Assembly (NCBI GenBank): GCA_038049695.1
Contig: CP142457.1
Location: 58,958,501-59,022,500, forward strand
DNA length: 64,000 bases
Source: Cinnamomum chago
Taxonomy: Eukaryota > Streptophyta > Magnoliopsida > Laurales > Lauraceae
Direction of reading: 5' to 3'
Within the stretch, counting starts at the first letter, position 1, and every line of letters starts with the position of its first letter. The position numbers were made by a program, and so were the translations under genes. Below, in pieces: positions 35,767 through 48,050 of this stretch. The notes below the pieces were generated by a model, which worked only from the letters and a program-made list of their open reading frames with translations, made no database searches and had not been told where the DNA came from.

Positions 35767-38700
35767 ATGGCCGAGAGGCTCTTATCCACCGGATTAAGAT
35801 TCGATAAACTCCCCGAAAACTACATCAGGCCTGAGTCCGAGAGACCTCGTCTCTCAGAAGTAACCTCCTTGAAAGTCCCATTGATTGACTTGGAAAGCTC
35901 CAACAATAGAGACGAATTCATACGCCAAATCGGCGATGCTTGTCGTGATTTTGGCTTCTTCCAGGTTTTATATCGTCCTCTCTCCTGTTTAGAAACTGAT
36001 ATATCTTCTTTAATCTGTAGATTTCTCGCTATATGAGCCTGTATATGTTGATATGTATGTGTGTTTACTCTAGGTAACGAATCATGGGATATCTACAGAG
36101 TCCACCCAAAAGGTTTTTGCAGTTGCCCGGGAATTCTTTCATCTGCCTGTGGAGGAAAAGATGAGGTTTTACTCGAATGACCCATCAAAGAAAATAATAT
36201 TATCGACGAGTTTCAACCTGAAGAAAGAAAAGGTTCGCAACTGGAGGGACTATCTTCGATTTCATTGCTACCCATTGGAGGAATTTGTGAATGACTGGCC
36301 TGCCACTCCCCAATCTTTCAGGTAAAATATGTCTACTTTTAAACCATCAATTGCTTTTTCCTTCTTTAGTCTTTACATTGTTGGTAACATTAGCCTTTAG
36401 TCGGGCGCACAACCTATTGACTACCTTGTATTGAAATGTATTTATGTTATCTCTACTAACACATCAAGATTTTGTAAACAATAGTTAGTAGAGAAAATCT
36501 AATACGATATACGAGTCAACTTGCTGCGAATTTGAATTCCAAAAAGTATGGTTACATAGCAGCCTCATTATTGACTGTGGTGGTCGAGGCCGCTACGCTA
36601 TTTTAAAAATAGCGGCGCTATAGTATAAAACCTAGTAGAGCCAATTGATTTAAATTTTAAATATTATTTTTTTCTATTTCTTCTCTTCAATAGTCATTCC
36701 TAAAATTATATCTACCCTTATATGGTTTCAATTCACATAAAAAATATAAAATTGGTCGTTATAGAATTCAGATTCTTTTACCAATTAAAATTTTCACAGT
36801 GCTATAGTGCTTCGTATTGCTTATTATATAGCATTTTGGCCACTAGCCGCTACAAATGCTGCATCAGCTATTTTGATCACTGCCGGGAGGAACGACTTGG
36901 TGCTTAAAAAGTATGTGGATCGCCAATCAGCTCCACTTGAAAGTTATAGTAGTGAAAAATATTTATGCTGCCTTTGGCGGACATGGTTAGCAGAGGAAAT
37001 TTAATACCAAGGGCAACAATTTGCAGTTCGTTGCAACAGTGAGAATATGCTGAAGGTATCATTTATATGTGGTGGGCCAAGTGTACGAGATAAAATAGAC
37101 TCTTTGAGCAAGGGAAATATCACCATTCTTATTGTTTTAAATATTGTATTTGCACTTCACTGAGTCCTACAACCTAGATCAGCATCTTGCATAGTCGTGT
37201 CAGTAAAATACAACTCGAACACGTCACTGAATCGTCTTAGGTGTAATTCAGCTCAGGGGTTGATCTACATGTACTTTTGTTCCAGTTGTCCCTGGATTCG
37301 GATATGCTTCTAAATGCATACGAAAATTTTGGTTGACTTCCGCAACTCACATTAAAATCTCCAATCTCCTGTAAAAACCATATGAAAATCTTGAATTTGC
37401 CCCCAAACAGACAATATCAAATGAAAATCCAAAGTCTACCACTGGGTCAACTGTTTAGAGACACTAAACACCTACTTGATGGGTGGGTGTGCGAGGTCCC
37501 CTCTTTTTCATAGGTGAAGTTAACAAAAAAAAAGCGTCGTTAAAGTATAGATATATAAGTGCTGATCAGCTAATTAAGTTGGCCCAAAGGGGATTAAAAT
37601 TTCATGATTTCCTCCAAAAGGAAAATTCAAACTGTGCACATGGCCTTAGGAATAGGGGATGATGATGAGGTCAGAACCGCTACCAATCTACCATGTTTCA
37701 AGAATCTTACCATCTCTTCTCAAATGTCAATCCCCATTGCCCCAGGTAATTGAAACAATGATCCAATGCTTAGCATTTCAGAATCGTTTCTTAGCAATCC
37801 ATTGAAGGCAACAAATCCAGGGGCTAAGATGTTAAACACAGAAAACAGGGGCAGCAGCCAGCAAGACTGCTATAAACAGTAAATGAACAACCTGAATTTT
37901 GACTGAAAAACACACATACAGCACAATGACTGATATTTATGGCCTTACATGAATGGCTGACATTTATAGCTTTACATGATGAACACAAATTAGATGTGAT
38001 ATTTACAGCCTTACAGTATGGCAGTCCTAATCCACCAGCTGCTGGCAGCAGCTGATGGGGATTGTCTTGTCTCTGGTCTCCAGCACATTAAACAAGGGGA
38101 TGTGGCTGAGACATGTGCGAAACTGGCATTCCAGTTCAAATAAAGGAATTCTAAATTCGAGAATGCTTAGATCAGGCCTGCCAAAAACACATGCTGACAA
38201 CTTTTGGTTTAATGTAACTTGCAACTTCAATAAACATTGATGGAGCTTTGGTGACAGTGGAGATGTATTTCAGCATTGTACCAAATAAAATTCATTGGTT
38301 TAACATAATTTTAAGGGTCAGTTTCTTCACTAGAATTCATGTATGGTTGTTGTTTAGAAATTTCAAAGGCTGGTATTTGAAATGCTGTCAAATTTTAAAA
38401 TTCTAAATTCTTTATTTCATTCAAGGCATGAATTCATGCATGAAAATTTTGAACCCCCTATCTCTATAAATTTCTTGTTTTGTGGATCGAAGAATTTCTA
38501 ACTTAAATTCTTGTCACATATGTATTATTTATATGCAGATTCAACTTTAAATTGCCCAAATATGATACATACATGGGCCTACTTAATTACAAAATATAAC
38601 ATCGAGACACTGTTGGGAATAAACTCTCCTATTTCATACAAATCCGGATAGAGAAATAAACTTATCGAGACTTGTATGATCATTCAGAAAAGAAAAATGA

Positions 38701-39712
38701 TAATAGAAGCCACAAGCTGGCATTGTATGTTCATCTTTCCCAATAGTTCATGTGGCACACATACAAGTATCAATCCATATCGTCCAAATATAGGGGGCCG
38801 AATAGTGCCTAAGCATTGTGATGAAAAAAGAAAATCATGCTCCAGGAATTCTGAATCCTTTATGTTAAAGTGGTTTTTTCAAATGCTGACGTTTTTGGGA
38901 TTTCAAATGCTCATAAATTCCCAAGAATTCTAGTAATGAAACAAAGAATTCTCAGATAGAAATTCTAAATTTTCATACTAGTAAAAGAACGGGGGCCTTA
39001 GTGATAATGTTTGAGTCCTAGTGATTTGCTTATGCACCTCTACAGGGATGTGGTGAGCAACTACTGTAGAGAAGTGAGAGAGCTTGGGTTCAAACTACTT
39101 GGAGCCGTCTCTGAGAGCTTAGGCTTAGAAAGAGACTATATTGAAAGAATGCTTGGTGACCAAGGCCAGCAGCTGATCTCAATGAATTGCTACCCACCAT
39201 GTCCGGAGCCAGACCTGACTTACGGATTTCCAGCCCATACAGACCTTTGTGCTCTAACAATTCTTCTTCAAGATCATCAAGCGGCAGGCCTGCAGGTGTT
39301 GAAAGATGGCAAGTGGGGTGCTGTCGACCCACGCCCCAACTCGCTTGTGGTAAACATAGGTGATCAAATACAGGTAAAATCTCAATTATCAAAGCAGCAA
39401 TCATCTGTTTCTTTTGATTTATCATCTTCTATCTATTGAACATGGGGTTTTAAGGAAGAATTGTTAGTGCAGGCATTGAGTAATGGAAGGTATAGAAGTG
39501 TGTGGCATCGGGCCATTGTTGACTCTAATAAAGAGAGAATTTCAGTGGCATCATTCCTCTGTCCTGCGAATGATGCAGTTATTGCACCAGCAAAGGAGCT
39601 GACGAGCGAAGAATCTCCTGCAATTTACAGGAGTTTCACATATGATGAGTATTACAGAAAGATTTGGAGCAGGGATTTGGATGGTGAACATTGCTTGGAG
39701 CTCTTCAAGTAG
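35767..39712 (+). CDS. DMR6-like 2-oxoglutarate/Fe(II) dioxygenase, gene C
   Basis: Four exons: 35767-35964, 36074-36321, 39046-39373 and 39473-39712, 337 aa, all GT-AG. The codon split by intron 2 is AG|G (Arg149) where A and D have Lys. Residues expected for catalysis are intact: VTNHGI at the start of exon 2, N196-x-Y198, H213-T-D215, H270 and R280-I-S282. Compared with gene A it has one residue fewer in exon 1 and one more in exon 3 (QQLISMNCYPPC, where A has QHMAMNYYPPC). Its exon 1 product matches that of gene D at 54 of 66 residues, so C and D share a closer N-terminus than either with A. Function as for the DMR6/DLO family (hydroxylation of a small aromatic acid or flavonoid); the substrate is unresolved. 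It is flanked by gene B about 2.8 kb upstream and the solo LTR about 1.1 kb downstream. It reads as a functional gene. Confidence 0.92.
36322..39045 (+). other. Intron 2 of gene C (2.7 kb)
   Basis: It starts GTAAAATATG and ends CTACAG. It shares blocks with gene A intron 2 (about 37160-38100). It carries an independent insertion at 38315-38997 that the other copies lack. The 36550-36900 part has 'gccgctac' and 'tagcggc' segments that look like a small decayed TIR element. No coding sequence. Confidence 0.75.
38315..38997. mobile_element. 'gaattc'-rich Tourist-like element in gene C intron 2
   Basis: The left end 'gggtcagtttcttcactaga' and the reverse complement of the right end 'ggcccccgttcttttactag' are imperfect inverted repeats. 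The flanks are TAA (38312-38314) and TTA (38998-39000), compatible with a 3-bp target site. It belongs to the same family as 3121-3530 and 4416-5165. Genes A, B and D lack it at the corresponding place, so it inserted after duplication. Confidence 0.55.
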
Positions 39713-40776
39713 GATTGCAAATGGGCCGATTGGGGCCAGGCTGATAGAAGGTTGTCAAAGGTCCATACCTTTTGGCCACTGGGAATCCAGATCCACTGTG
39801 GTGTGCATGCATGAGCATTGTTTCAACGAGTCTGGATCCTCTGGAACGTGTGATAAAGTCCTGGAACTCCATTTTGGGACCCATATGGAAATTATCTGAA
39901 CAGTTCAAGATGAGGGCCCGTTTGGTAATTTTCACGGAAAATAAAGGTAAAGGAAAGCAACAAATCAAGAGAAAATAAAATATAAGAAGATTTTTTTTTG
40001 GTAACCCAGCTCCCAAGTTAGAGCCCGCATATATACGCTGGAAAACAGCTCACTCAAGTGAGAAAGGAGCCCGCACAAGCGGAAAAAAATCCGCACAAGT
40101 GGAAAGGAAAGCCGCACACGTGGAAAGAGACAGTGTACCTAAGAGCCCAACCCTAAGTAGCCAGATGAGAACTACCACTCCTTACCACGTGGGTAAGGAG
40201 CCATTCTAAAATATATAAGTCGGTTATGATGATATCTTATCTTTAATTGCTTGATAAGGAAAGTTTTTATGGTTGCTTGTGTAAAAAGTTCGTTGTTTTT
40301 TTTTTTTTCCTTCAGCTAGTAGAAAAAGGATGCCGCTTTCTTACTTTTCAAATGAAGGCTTTACGTTACTTTTATTTTAATAGTAAATTCCCAAAAAGTT
40401 ATATCCTAAAATTTCAATTTAAAAAGAGTGGGTCCCACGGTCCGATTAAGCACATGACATAAGCATAACTTGCAAATCATGGGCGACGTGGTGCTTCTCA
40501 CACTTTCCATCATGTGATCAATCGTACTAGGAGATCTACTCCTTTTGAAGTGAAACTCATCTTAAATGGTCTGGAGAATCTTTAATGGACCTCACCCTTC
40601 TATCGACGGGGAAAACTTTACTCTAATCGAAGTTGTATTCACTGTTAGATTGATCATATTTGAGACGCATGATTATATTTGAAAAATTCAAATCACAACT
40701 TTTAGACTTTTTTTTGGTAGTCTAGCTAAAGGGCTGCACTATTTTTAAACTTAATCACTATGACAAGTGGGCTTAA
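39713..40776. other. 3' flank of gene C
   Basis: The first about 50 bp after the stop match the 3' UTR starts of genes A and D. 40540-40720 aligns with D's distal flank (about 54330-54450). 40020-40130 has the words 'cccgcacaagcgg/ccgcacaagtgg/ccgcacacgtgg', a short degenerate repeat. No gene recognised. Confidence 0.5.
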
Positions 40777-42763
40777 TGTAACGCCCCAAATCCGGATACC
40801 GATATACTCGTTCGAATACCCAAAATTGGCGCGCTACTTCCCGGAAAATCCGAGAACTTCCAAGATCGTAGGCCGCAGTGAGGTCCAATTTAAAACTTTT
40901 TGAACCATATAATGATAACATTTAAATTGCGGAAGCATAACGATTAAACAATGCGGAAGCAATAGATATCGATATATAAAGTGTGAGCAGAACAAAGGTC
41001 TAGTTACAGTATTACTTGTTAATCAAAACTTATACATTTGAATCTACCCAACTTGCTACAAAATTGTCTCTCAAACCCAAAACAAAGAGAGTCCCTCAAA
41101 ACCCATATAGTTCGTCTCCACCCTCCGGCTCGACATCCGTGTCGGCCGGGCCCCACGCGTACTCTCCTGCGACAGGTGCCTCCACTACAGCTAGTGCATC
41201 GTCTGGAATCTCGGGATCAAGGCCTAAGCACCAATGAGTGGGTCAGATCTAAAAGATCTGGCAAGTTACAGCATACTACTAACATATAACATATATATCA
41301 AAGGAAATAAAGACAGGTATATAGATTATATGAATAGCAAGGTAAAGAACTAAGCAGTTGTGCATTTAATCATAAGGAATCAGTATAAAGATAAACATCT
41401 AAACTACTACAACAAACTGACACATTCACACGAGCTGGAATACCGCGGGATATTATGCCGCGGCCCTCCCATACTGAACACAGTTGCGGCGGGGAATCTC
41501 ACCAATGGGAATAACTAATCCCGTAAATCACTCATCAACTCATCATCTCAACACTCCAGATCGGCACGGTATCACACCTTCCGTCTTAACCACACAGCTC
41601 ATCATGATAGCTTCACAATACTCAACTAGCTCCTACCGGGGATGATCAGTCCACAGGCTGAGCTTAAATCAACCGAGTGAATGTTCATGCCGACTCAGGA
41701 ATAACTCTAAGGTCTGTGTCTGTCTAGGCTTTGCCTTGCGTGAACAAGGTCCTATCCAAGTCTCTAAGAGGTCTACACATCTCAATACAGTCTCTGGATC
41801 TCATTCAAGGTCCAGGCCCACTCGTTGGATCCATACCAAGGCCCATCAGTACATGGCCTGGTCTAAATCTGTCCAAACGAGGCAACTAATCCACTTATAC
41901 TGATAAACAGTTCCATTCCAATCCATAACAGCTTAACAGTCCAATAAAACTACCTCTTCAAGCTAAAGGGTACACATTCCCACACTTAGGCCCAATAAGG
42001 GCCCGCCTAGACACAGACACGGGTCAATGATCTCCGAAACCACACCATCGGGTCACCTCTAGATACCCTAGGTTCAAGTCTTCCATTTATGTTTAATTAA
42101 TAGTAAACAGCTATTCTAAAGATCTAAGAATGACAGAGTAATAATAACAGTGAAGTATAAACTTCAATCAGAGAATCAACGGGAAATCCAACGGTCCAAT
42201 CCTAGGTAATGGGCCACTTTAGGTTCGGGTCCATCTCCGGTAATTCGATCTCTAAACGATGTCATTAATGCCATAAAATATTGTATTTTGGTGCTTAGGT
42301 GGTTAAGGGCATTGTTGACAACTCTTTAGAGGTCGAATCATCTTAGATTATCAACCAAAACCCTAAACAGTGGTCCCCGCGAGTCAAGGTTGAGCCACAC
42401 CATTGACTCGGGCTTAGATCACTGATAAATGCTCATTTGGATGGTCAATGGGCCCCACAACTGATCACAACTCCTAAATGTTGAAAACTGGAACAATCGG
42501 GGTTTTCCAGGTGAACCTGATGTGTTGTGAGCTCAGTTGATCTCCTGGCCGGGAGGACCAACCGAGTGCACTAACTAATCTAAATCAGGCTTCCTGGACA
42601 ACTCAATTCGTTTCCAAAGGCTTACAGCGTGTCCGGTCAAACAACCTGGCCTAGGTGATTGACCGCATACTCTAAAAACCTTAGAAAGATTGATGTCCCA
42701 GCTTTAAACACTTTCTAAATGTTAATTCTAAGTATCAGGTCATCTTTTCCATGAAATTTCAGT

Positions 42764-43237
42764 CACTGAGCTCGGTCCTGCACTGAGCTCGGCCATGCAC
42801 TGAGCTCGGTCCTGCACTGGTCTCGGCCATGCACTGGACTGCACTGGTCTCGGCCATGCACTGCACTGGTCTTGGCCATGCACTGGTCTCGGCCATGCAC
42901 TGCACTGCACTGGTCTCGACCATGCACTGGTCTCGGCCATGCACTGCACTGCACTGGTCTCGGCCATGCACTGCACTGCACTGGTCTCGGCCATGCACTG
43001 CACTGCACTGGTCTCGGCCATGCACTGGTCTCGGCCATACACTGCACTGCACTGGTCTCGGCCATGCACTGCACTGCACTGGTCTCGGCCATGCACTGGT
43101 CTCGGCCATGCAATGCACTGCACTGGTCTCGGCCATGCACTGCACTGCACTGGTCTCGGCCATGCACTGGTCTCGGCCATGCAATGCACTGCACTGGTCT
43201 CGGCCATGCACTGCACTGGTCTCGGCCATGCACTGAG
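42764..43237. repeat. Modular minisatellite inside the solo LTR
   Basis: About twenty copies of a 17-bp core (ctggtctcggccatgca) are separated by zero to two copies of a 5-bp spacer (ctgca). Because 17+5+5 is a multiple of three and stops are lacking in the unit, several frames on both strands stay open for 130-177 codons. The 'cggccatgcactg' unit gives repetitive His/Cys/Trp/Pro translations, so these ORFs are artefacts of the repeat. Confidence 0.9.
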
Positions 43238-44350
43238 ACCAGTTTTCAGGTTTTCTCCATTTCAACCCGTTTTTCCACCAAATCACTTCCAATCAGTCCC
43301 AAACTTCACCAAATCATCTCCAAACATCAAACAACTCTAATGCCCATTAATTGACAACCTTGTGGCCCATTGATCTTCCAAATGGGGGGTGAAACCCCCA
43401 TCCATCAATGCCCATTTCCATCCAAACAAAACAACTGAGCTCAAGTAATTTTTCTAAGACTTAATCAATAACATTCATGAACTGAAACTACAGAAATCAA
43501 CACATGTTCTAAGCTAGGAGTAAATGCACTTGCCTTTGATAATAAAGAGAGGGTTTGTAGAGAGAACAAGATCAATAGAAGAGAAGAGAGAGCTCAGTTC
43601 CAGCAGAACAGAGGAGAGGAAGAAGAAGAAGATGACTGCTGCTCCCAGCTGTAACGAAGAAGAAGAATACCCAGCAGCAGTGGCAGTAGCTGTTCTGTCC
43701 CAGCACAAGTAGTCCGGCTCCAATACACAGTGACAGCAGCTCAAGGGGAGGAAATGAGGGAAAATAGAAGATAAGGTAGCGGCTGCTGTAGCTCCAAGCA
43801 CAGAAACGTAACTGTTGTAGTGGCTTGGAGGAAGAAGAATGAAAGAGGAAGAAGGAAGATGAAGCAACAGTAGCAACAGGGGATTTTTCAGCAATGTAAC
43901 AGGTGAGATTTCAGCTCAACGTGGGAAGGGAAATTGAAATGGAAGTTGGGAGTTGCAATGAACAGGGGCTGGAGGTTTTCTTGGGAAAGGGGCTGGGCTT
44001 GAGGTTTAGGGTTTTTGCTTTGGGATAAGAGCCATTATATAGGTTTAGTGGAGGGTAGTTAATGACTAGATTAACCTTAGGGTTTTCATGTGGTTAGGGT
44101 TAGGGTTAGGGTAGATTAGGTCTTTTGGTTAGGAAGCTTCTAGAAGAGCACCTTTTGCACTAACCCAACCTTAATTAATTTAATTAGACTCAACTAATGA
44201 CCATTCTAGCTCTAAAAGCCTAGGATTGACTCAAACACCCATCTAACCCCAAAACTAACTAAACCAAGCTAGTCTAACTATAACTTAGGGAAATCTAACT
44301 AGTCAATCTAATTAGCCCCTAATTAGCCCAATTAATTAATAATTAGCCAA

Positions 44351-44440
44351 GATTAGTAGTAATTAGTAGTAATTAGCAAAGATTAGCAAAGATTAGCAAA
44401 GATTAGTAATGATTAGTAAAGATTAGCAAAGATTAGCATA
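44351..44440. repeat. Decamer tandem repeat 'gattagcaaa'
   Basis: About eight near-identical 10-bp units (gattagcaaa, gattagtaat, gattagtaaa) lie in the start region of the minus-strand LTR, within a wider 'aattag' rich tract. They probably expanded by slippage. Confidence 0.8.
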
Positions 44441-44532
44441 ATTAACCAATAATTAACATAGATTAGCATAAATTAGGATTAATTAGTCTATAAATTAGCA
44501 TTTAGAGGGCCCACTAAGGGTGGGGCCTCACA

Positions 44533-45249
44533 TCTAACTTCAGTCCCAGTGAAACTTTTCTTTTCTCAATTAAGAAGAAATGCTATGATGATTGTAAGCC
44601 ATTTGGATTCCAAAGTTAAGATCCTAACTCTAATTATAGGAATTGTGCCAACCAAAACCAGTCAAAATTAGGGTCGAATCAATCAAGGGTGAGTTAGGAC
44701 CAACCCAACTTCCAGGCATAATGAAAAAGCATGATGGCGTAGACACTCCACTTTTGGATGGGCCAACTTCTATGGATTAGTTGGCCCTAGATCTGAAGTT
44801 TCATACCTAGAAGGAACGAGCATAATCCTTCTTTTTTTTTTTGTGCTAAAACAAGCATAATCTATTTATTTCATGAGTCAATGCGCACTTCATCTCGAAT
44901 GTCAATTGTAATAGTGGGATGATGAAACCTAACACTAAGCTTTTCATTAGGATCCCAACCATGAACTCTACTTGAACAAACCAGATGGGGTCAATGCCTT
45001 GAAGAGGATGATGTTCAGTTTGAGCGGTTTGAAAGTGGGCCCCATCATAGAAATCCACTCATTCTACTCACATTCTCATGAGAGGATATCTAAGGATTAA
45101 GGACTCAAGAAAGAGGGTATAAAGTAGTGAGTTCTTTCCTATCTTTAGAAAATAAGTTGATGATGTGGGATAGGTTCTTAGGCATCTCTATTTTGTTCCT
45201 AGCTTTTGTGTATTTTGGACTCGTTTAGCTTCTGCTTTTATACATACTT
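44533..45249. other. Distal flank of the gene C unit
   Basis: 44570-44780 aligns with 54490-54670 downstream of gene D (shared 'tttggattccaaagttaaga' type blocks and 'gatggmgtagacrcyccac'), so this is the continuation of the gene C flank beyond the LTR insertion. No gene recognised. Confidence 0.55.
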
Positions 45250-45944
45250 GAGAAAACTATCAAAAAAAGACCTTAGATGACACCTAACCGAAAAACATGT
45301 CACTAGTTAATATTGTACGGAAGTGGTTCCCCGTGACCACTTTCGTTTTTTTTTTATTATTAAAGATTTAAATGTGTGACAATGTTGTCGCTTAATATTC
45401 CATACAAATCGCCTGAAACCTCATTTCCCCCATTTTCCCCTTTGTCCTCCCATCGTTTTCTCCCTTTCTCTGGGTGTTTCCTTTCCTCATTCCTTAAAAT
45501 GTCTTTATCTTGATGATTTAGCCACCCAAAAATAATCATACAACAAAGATAATGAAATAAATAAAATATATATCAAAACCCTAATGAATTTTTCTCGAAA
45601 AGTAAAAATGAAACTAGGGCTCTATGGTAGATAACGCATGAAAGAAGGTAAAATTGTGCTATGCTTACCTCGTTAATGAATATCAACAACCTCCACCAGG
45701 AATATTCAATGTTGGGGGACGGAGAGTTCTGTTCTGGCTCATTTTGGAATAGAAAACCAGTAATCGCAGATGATGAAGGTCGAAGAAGATGCGGATTTAA
45801 CGAATTAATAACGACGTCGTCACACGTTTAAGCCTTTAATAAAAAAACGGAAGTAGTCGCAGGGAACTACTTCCGTACAATATTGACCAGTGACATGCTT
45901 TTCAATTAGTTGTCATTTAGGATCCTTTTTTTGGTAGTTTTCTC
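45250..45944. mobile_element. Foldback / Mutator-like MITE with TIRs of about 110-120 bp
   Basis: 45250-45365 and about 45830-45944 are inverted copies. Both begin GAGAAAACTAYCAAAAAAA and continue through 'gtcactrgtyaatattgtac', 'ggaagtrgttccc' and a poly-T/A tract. Long TIRs of this kind are typical of Mutator-like elements, but no 9-bp target duplication is apparent at these borders. The 465-bp interior has no recognisable ORF; it could be captured host DNA. Confidence 0.65.
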
Positions 45945-47124
45945 TTTTTCCCTTTTTCCAACAACTAAAAGAAATAGAATTAAAAAATGCCACCATTACT
46001 AGTAATTTTCTCTTTTTTCTTAGAGAAGAAGAAGAAGCATGTTGAAGAGCAGCAAAACCAAGAAAATAAATAAGTAGAAGGATGAAAGTCGAGGAACCCC
46101 CGGCCCACGCCCACCCCCACCCCCACCCCCTGCGAATGTCTATGAAAAATTTATTCCAAAATATCACAGCAGCACATGCATGAATGAGGGTACATAACCA
46201 GTGCATTAGGGTCCGTTTGGGAAGGAGGTAAAAGGGGGGGAAGGAAAAAAAAGAGGGAAAAATAGAGGGAAAGTGGGAATTGAAGGTGTTTGGAAAGGGG
46301 GGAGGGAAAGTAGGGGAGGAGAATTTGGGGGGGAAATGAGTGTGGGGCCCACTCCAAAATTTTCCCCTCAAAAGTAGGGGAAAATGAGGGGCATAGAGGG
46401 GAATTTGTTTCAAATTTCTAAAATGCCCTTTTGTCCCATTTGTCCTCTTTTTGGGCGGAGGATTTGCAAATGTGAAAGAGGGTAGAAATTTTGATAATTC
46501 CAAAGGTCATTTAAGACATTTCATTTTGCAAAAACTTGGAGTTCTAGAAAAAGAAAGAAGGTAATATGTACAGATGCCTAGAGGCAATCCATCACATCAT
46601 ATCTATGAATTCCCGAAATATAGAGAAGTCATTTCTCATCTACATCTACATCTACATCTATATACTTTACCCCCTCCTCCATATCCAACAAAAAAACTAA
46701 ATTTACTATGAAAACGGAAGAAATGAAGCAGGAATTAGTAAGAATCTCTATTACCTTCATAGTTTTAAACCATTTATGAATTTATCAAGGCAAAATCCGA
46801 TTTCGTATTTTTAGAATATATGTCTACCCACTCCATCCGGGGTTTAAATCTCACGAGTGAATATAAATTTGCATAGGTAGACAAGCATTCTGTAGAACTT
46901 CCTTATCTTGTATAATTAATAGTAAAACATTCATTAGCCATCCCTATTTAAGGATTAGTTTTTTTTTATTTTTTATTTAATCAAAATCAAATGCAACTAT
47001 ATGATTCAAACCCAAGATTTCAAGAAAAACTCAATAAAGAATTTGAAGGATGAATAAAAATAAAAATAAAAAACCCCATCACTTGTGATATTGAAAGATC
47101 CGAGTGGTCAATATCAACCCACCA

Positions 47125-47335
47125 TCCCACCAACCTATGAGAAATTTTGTTCCAAAATATTATAGGCAGCAATATGTGTAATTAAGGCCCACCCAACCTG
47201 TGAGAAATCATGTTCCAAAATATTATACGTGGGCACGTGTAAGGGCGTGTCCCCCCGGAGAAATTTATTAAAAAATGTTATAGGTAGCACATGTGTAAGG
47301 GTGAGAAATTTATTCCAACATGTGTGAGGGTGCAT
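47125..47335. repeat. Degenerate tandem repeat, unit about 60-75 bp
   Basis: 'gagaaatttwttccaaaatattata' type blocks followed by 'agcacatgtgtaagg' recur about four times, from 'tatgagaaattttgttcc' (about 47137) to 'gagaaatttattccaaca' (about 47302). A related single copy lies near 46140. Spacing is irregular. No coding role is evident. Confidence 0.55.
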
Positions 47336-47870
47336 GACACCATGAGCATCTTCCCTAGGATCAAACTATAGTAGGAAGATAAAAATAAGAGAAAGTGAAT
47401 GATATTGAAAGTTGGAAGGAATAATGTTGTGTGTGTTGGCGGGGTGTAAATATGAAAGAGCACACTATAATAAAGCATTGGGCATTTGGTCGGAGGTTCC
47501 CCAATTTTTGTTTTTATTGTAAACGGTCCACATGTTTTTTCCGTTGAACCAAAGGTCCATTTTCTAGTTTTAAACAGTTAAAAAGTTTACAGTGCCTCTC
47601 TTAATACACTCTGTACAGTATACACAAAAAAGGAAAACTGATTTCATCAAGAATTTTATTTGGAGAAAAAAAAGGGAGAAAATCCGTCAATTTCATGAAG
47701 ATTATTTGACTGCACAAATCAAGGATTACGATAGATAAGAGAAAGAAAATGGGAAAAACTGATTCAAAGAAGAATAAATCATCCAAAAAATCTGCATGTG
47801 AGATTGGGCAAAACTCAAATAAATTTATCTGGGAAGGTGAAATCATCTAGAAAATTTTCACATGGGACTG

Positions 47871-48050
47871 GGCAAAACTTAGATAATTTTTTTCAAACTC
47901 GGATAAATTTGTTCCAAACTCAGATAAACTTGGTCCAAACTTAGACAAATTTGTTTCAAACTCAAATAAATTTGATCCAAACTCAGCTAAATTTGTTCGA
48001 AATTCAGAAAAATTATTCAAAACTCAGATAAATTTGTCTGAGTTTTGCCA
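47871..48050. repeat. 25-26 bp tandem repeat 'aaactcagataaatttgttcc'
   Basis: About seven diverged units of 'aaactcagataaatttgntcc' lie head to tail, then a reversed unit 'aaatttgtctgagtttt' (about 48028-48044), giving a potential hairpin at the right end. Confidence 0.75.

Larger units (their letters stand above)
40777..44532 (-). mobile_element. Gypsy-type solo LTR, 3.76 kb, minus orientation
   Basis: It runs from TGTAACGCCCC (40777) to 'ggggcctcaca' (44532), i.e. TG...CA ends. Read on the minus strand it begins 'tgtgaggcccc', then 'ctaatttatg' blocks, and ends 'ggggcgttaca', the order found in the LTR at 28216-31682. No internal gag-pol is present, so it is a solo LTR. Flanks CTTAA (40772-40776) and TCTAA (44533-44537) are only loosely alike, so the target duplication has decayed. 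The flanking sequences on both sides join up when compared with the uninterrupted gene D flank near 54450-54500. A 'ctatataatgg' TATA-like box lies on the minus strand near 44035. Confidence 0.75.

Noticed and set aside
42740..43354. Six overlapping ORFs of 133-177 codons on both strands
   Set aside because: All are translations of the 17+5 bp minisatellite in the solo LTR; repetitive composition in every frame, no initiation or splice context.
43514..43894. 126-codon minus-strand ORF rich in Leu and Ser
   Set aside because: It is low-complexity 'gaagaag' sequence inside the solo LTR.
44093..44115. TTAGGG repeats resembling telomere sequence
   Set aside because: Only about three units, within an LTR; most plant telomeres use TTTAGGG, and the context is not chromosome-terminal.
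45913..46503. 196-codon minus-strand ORF rich in Pro, Phe and Ser
   Set aside because: It arises from a purine-rich stretch on the + strand (46207-46440) and part of a TIR; low complexity with no domain.
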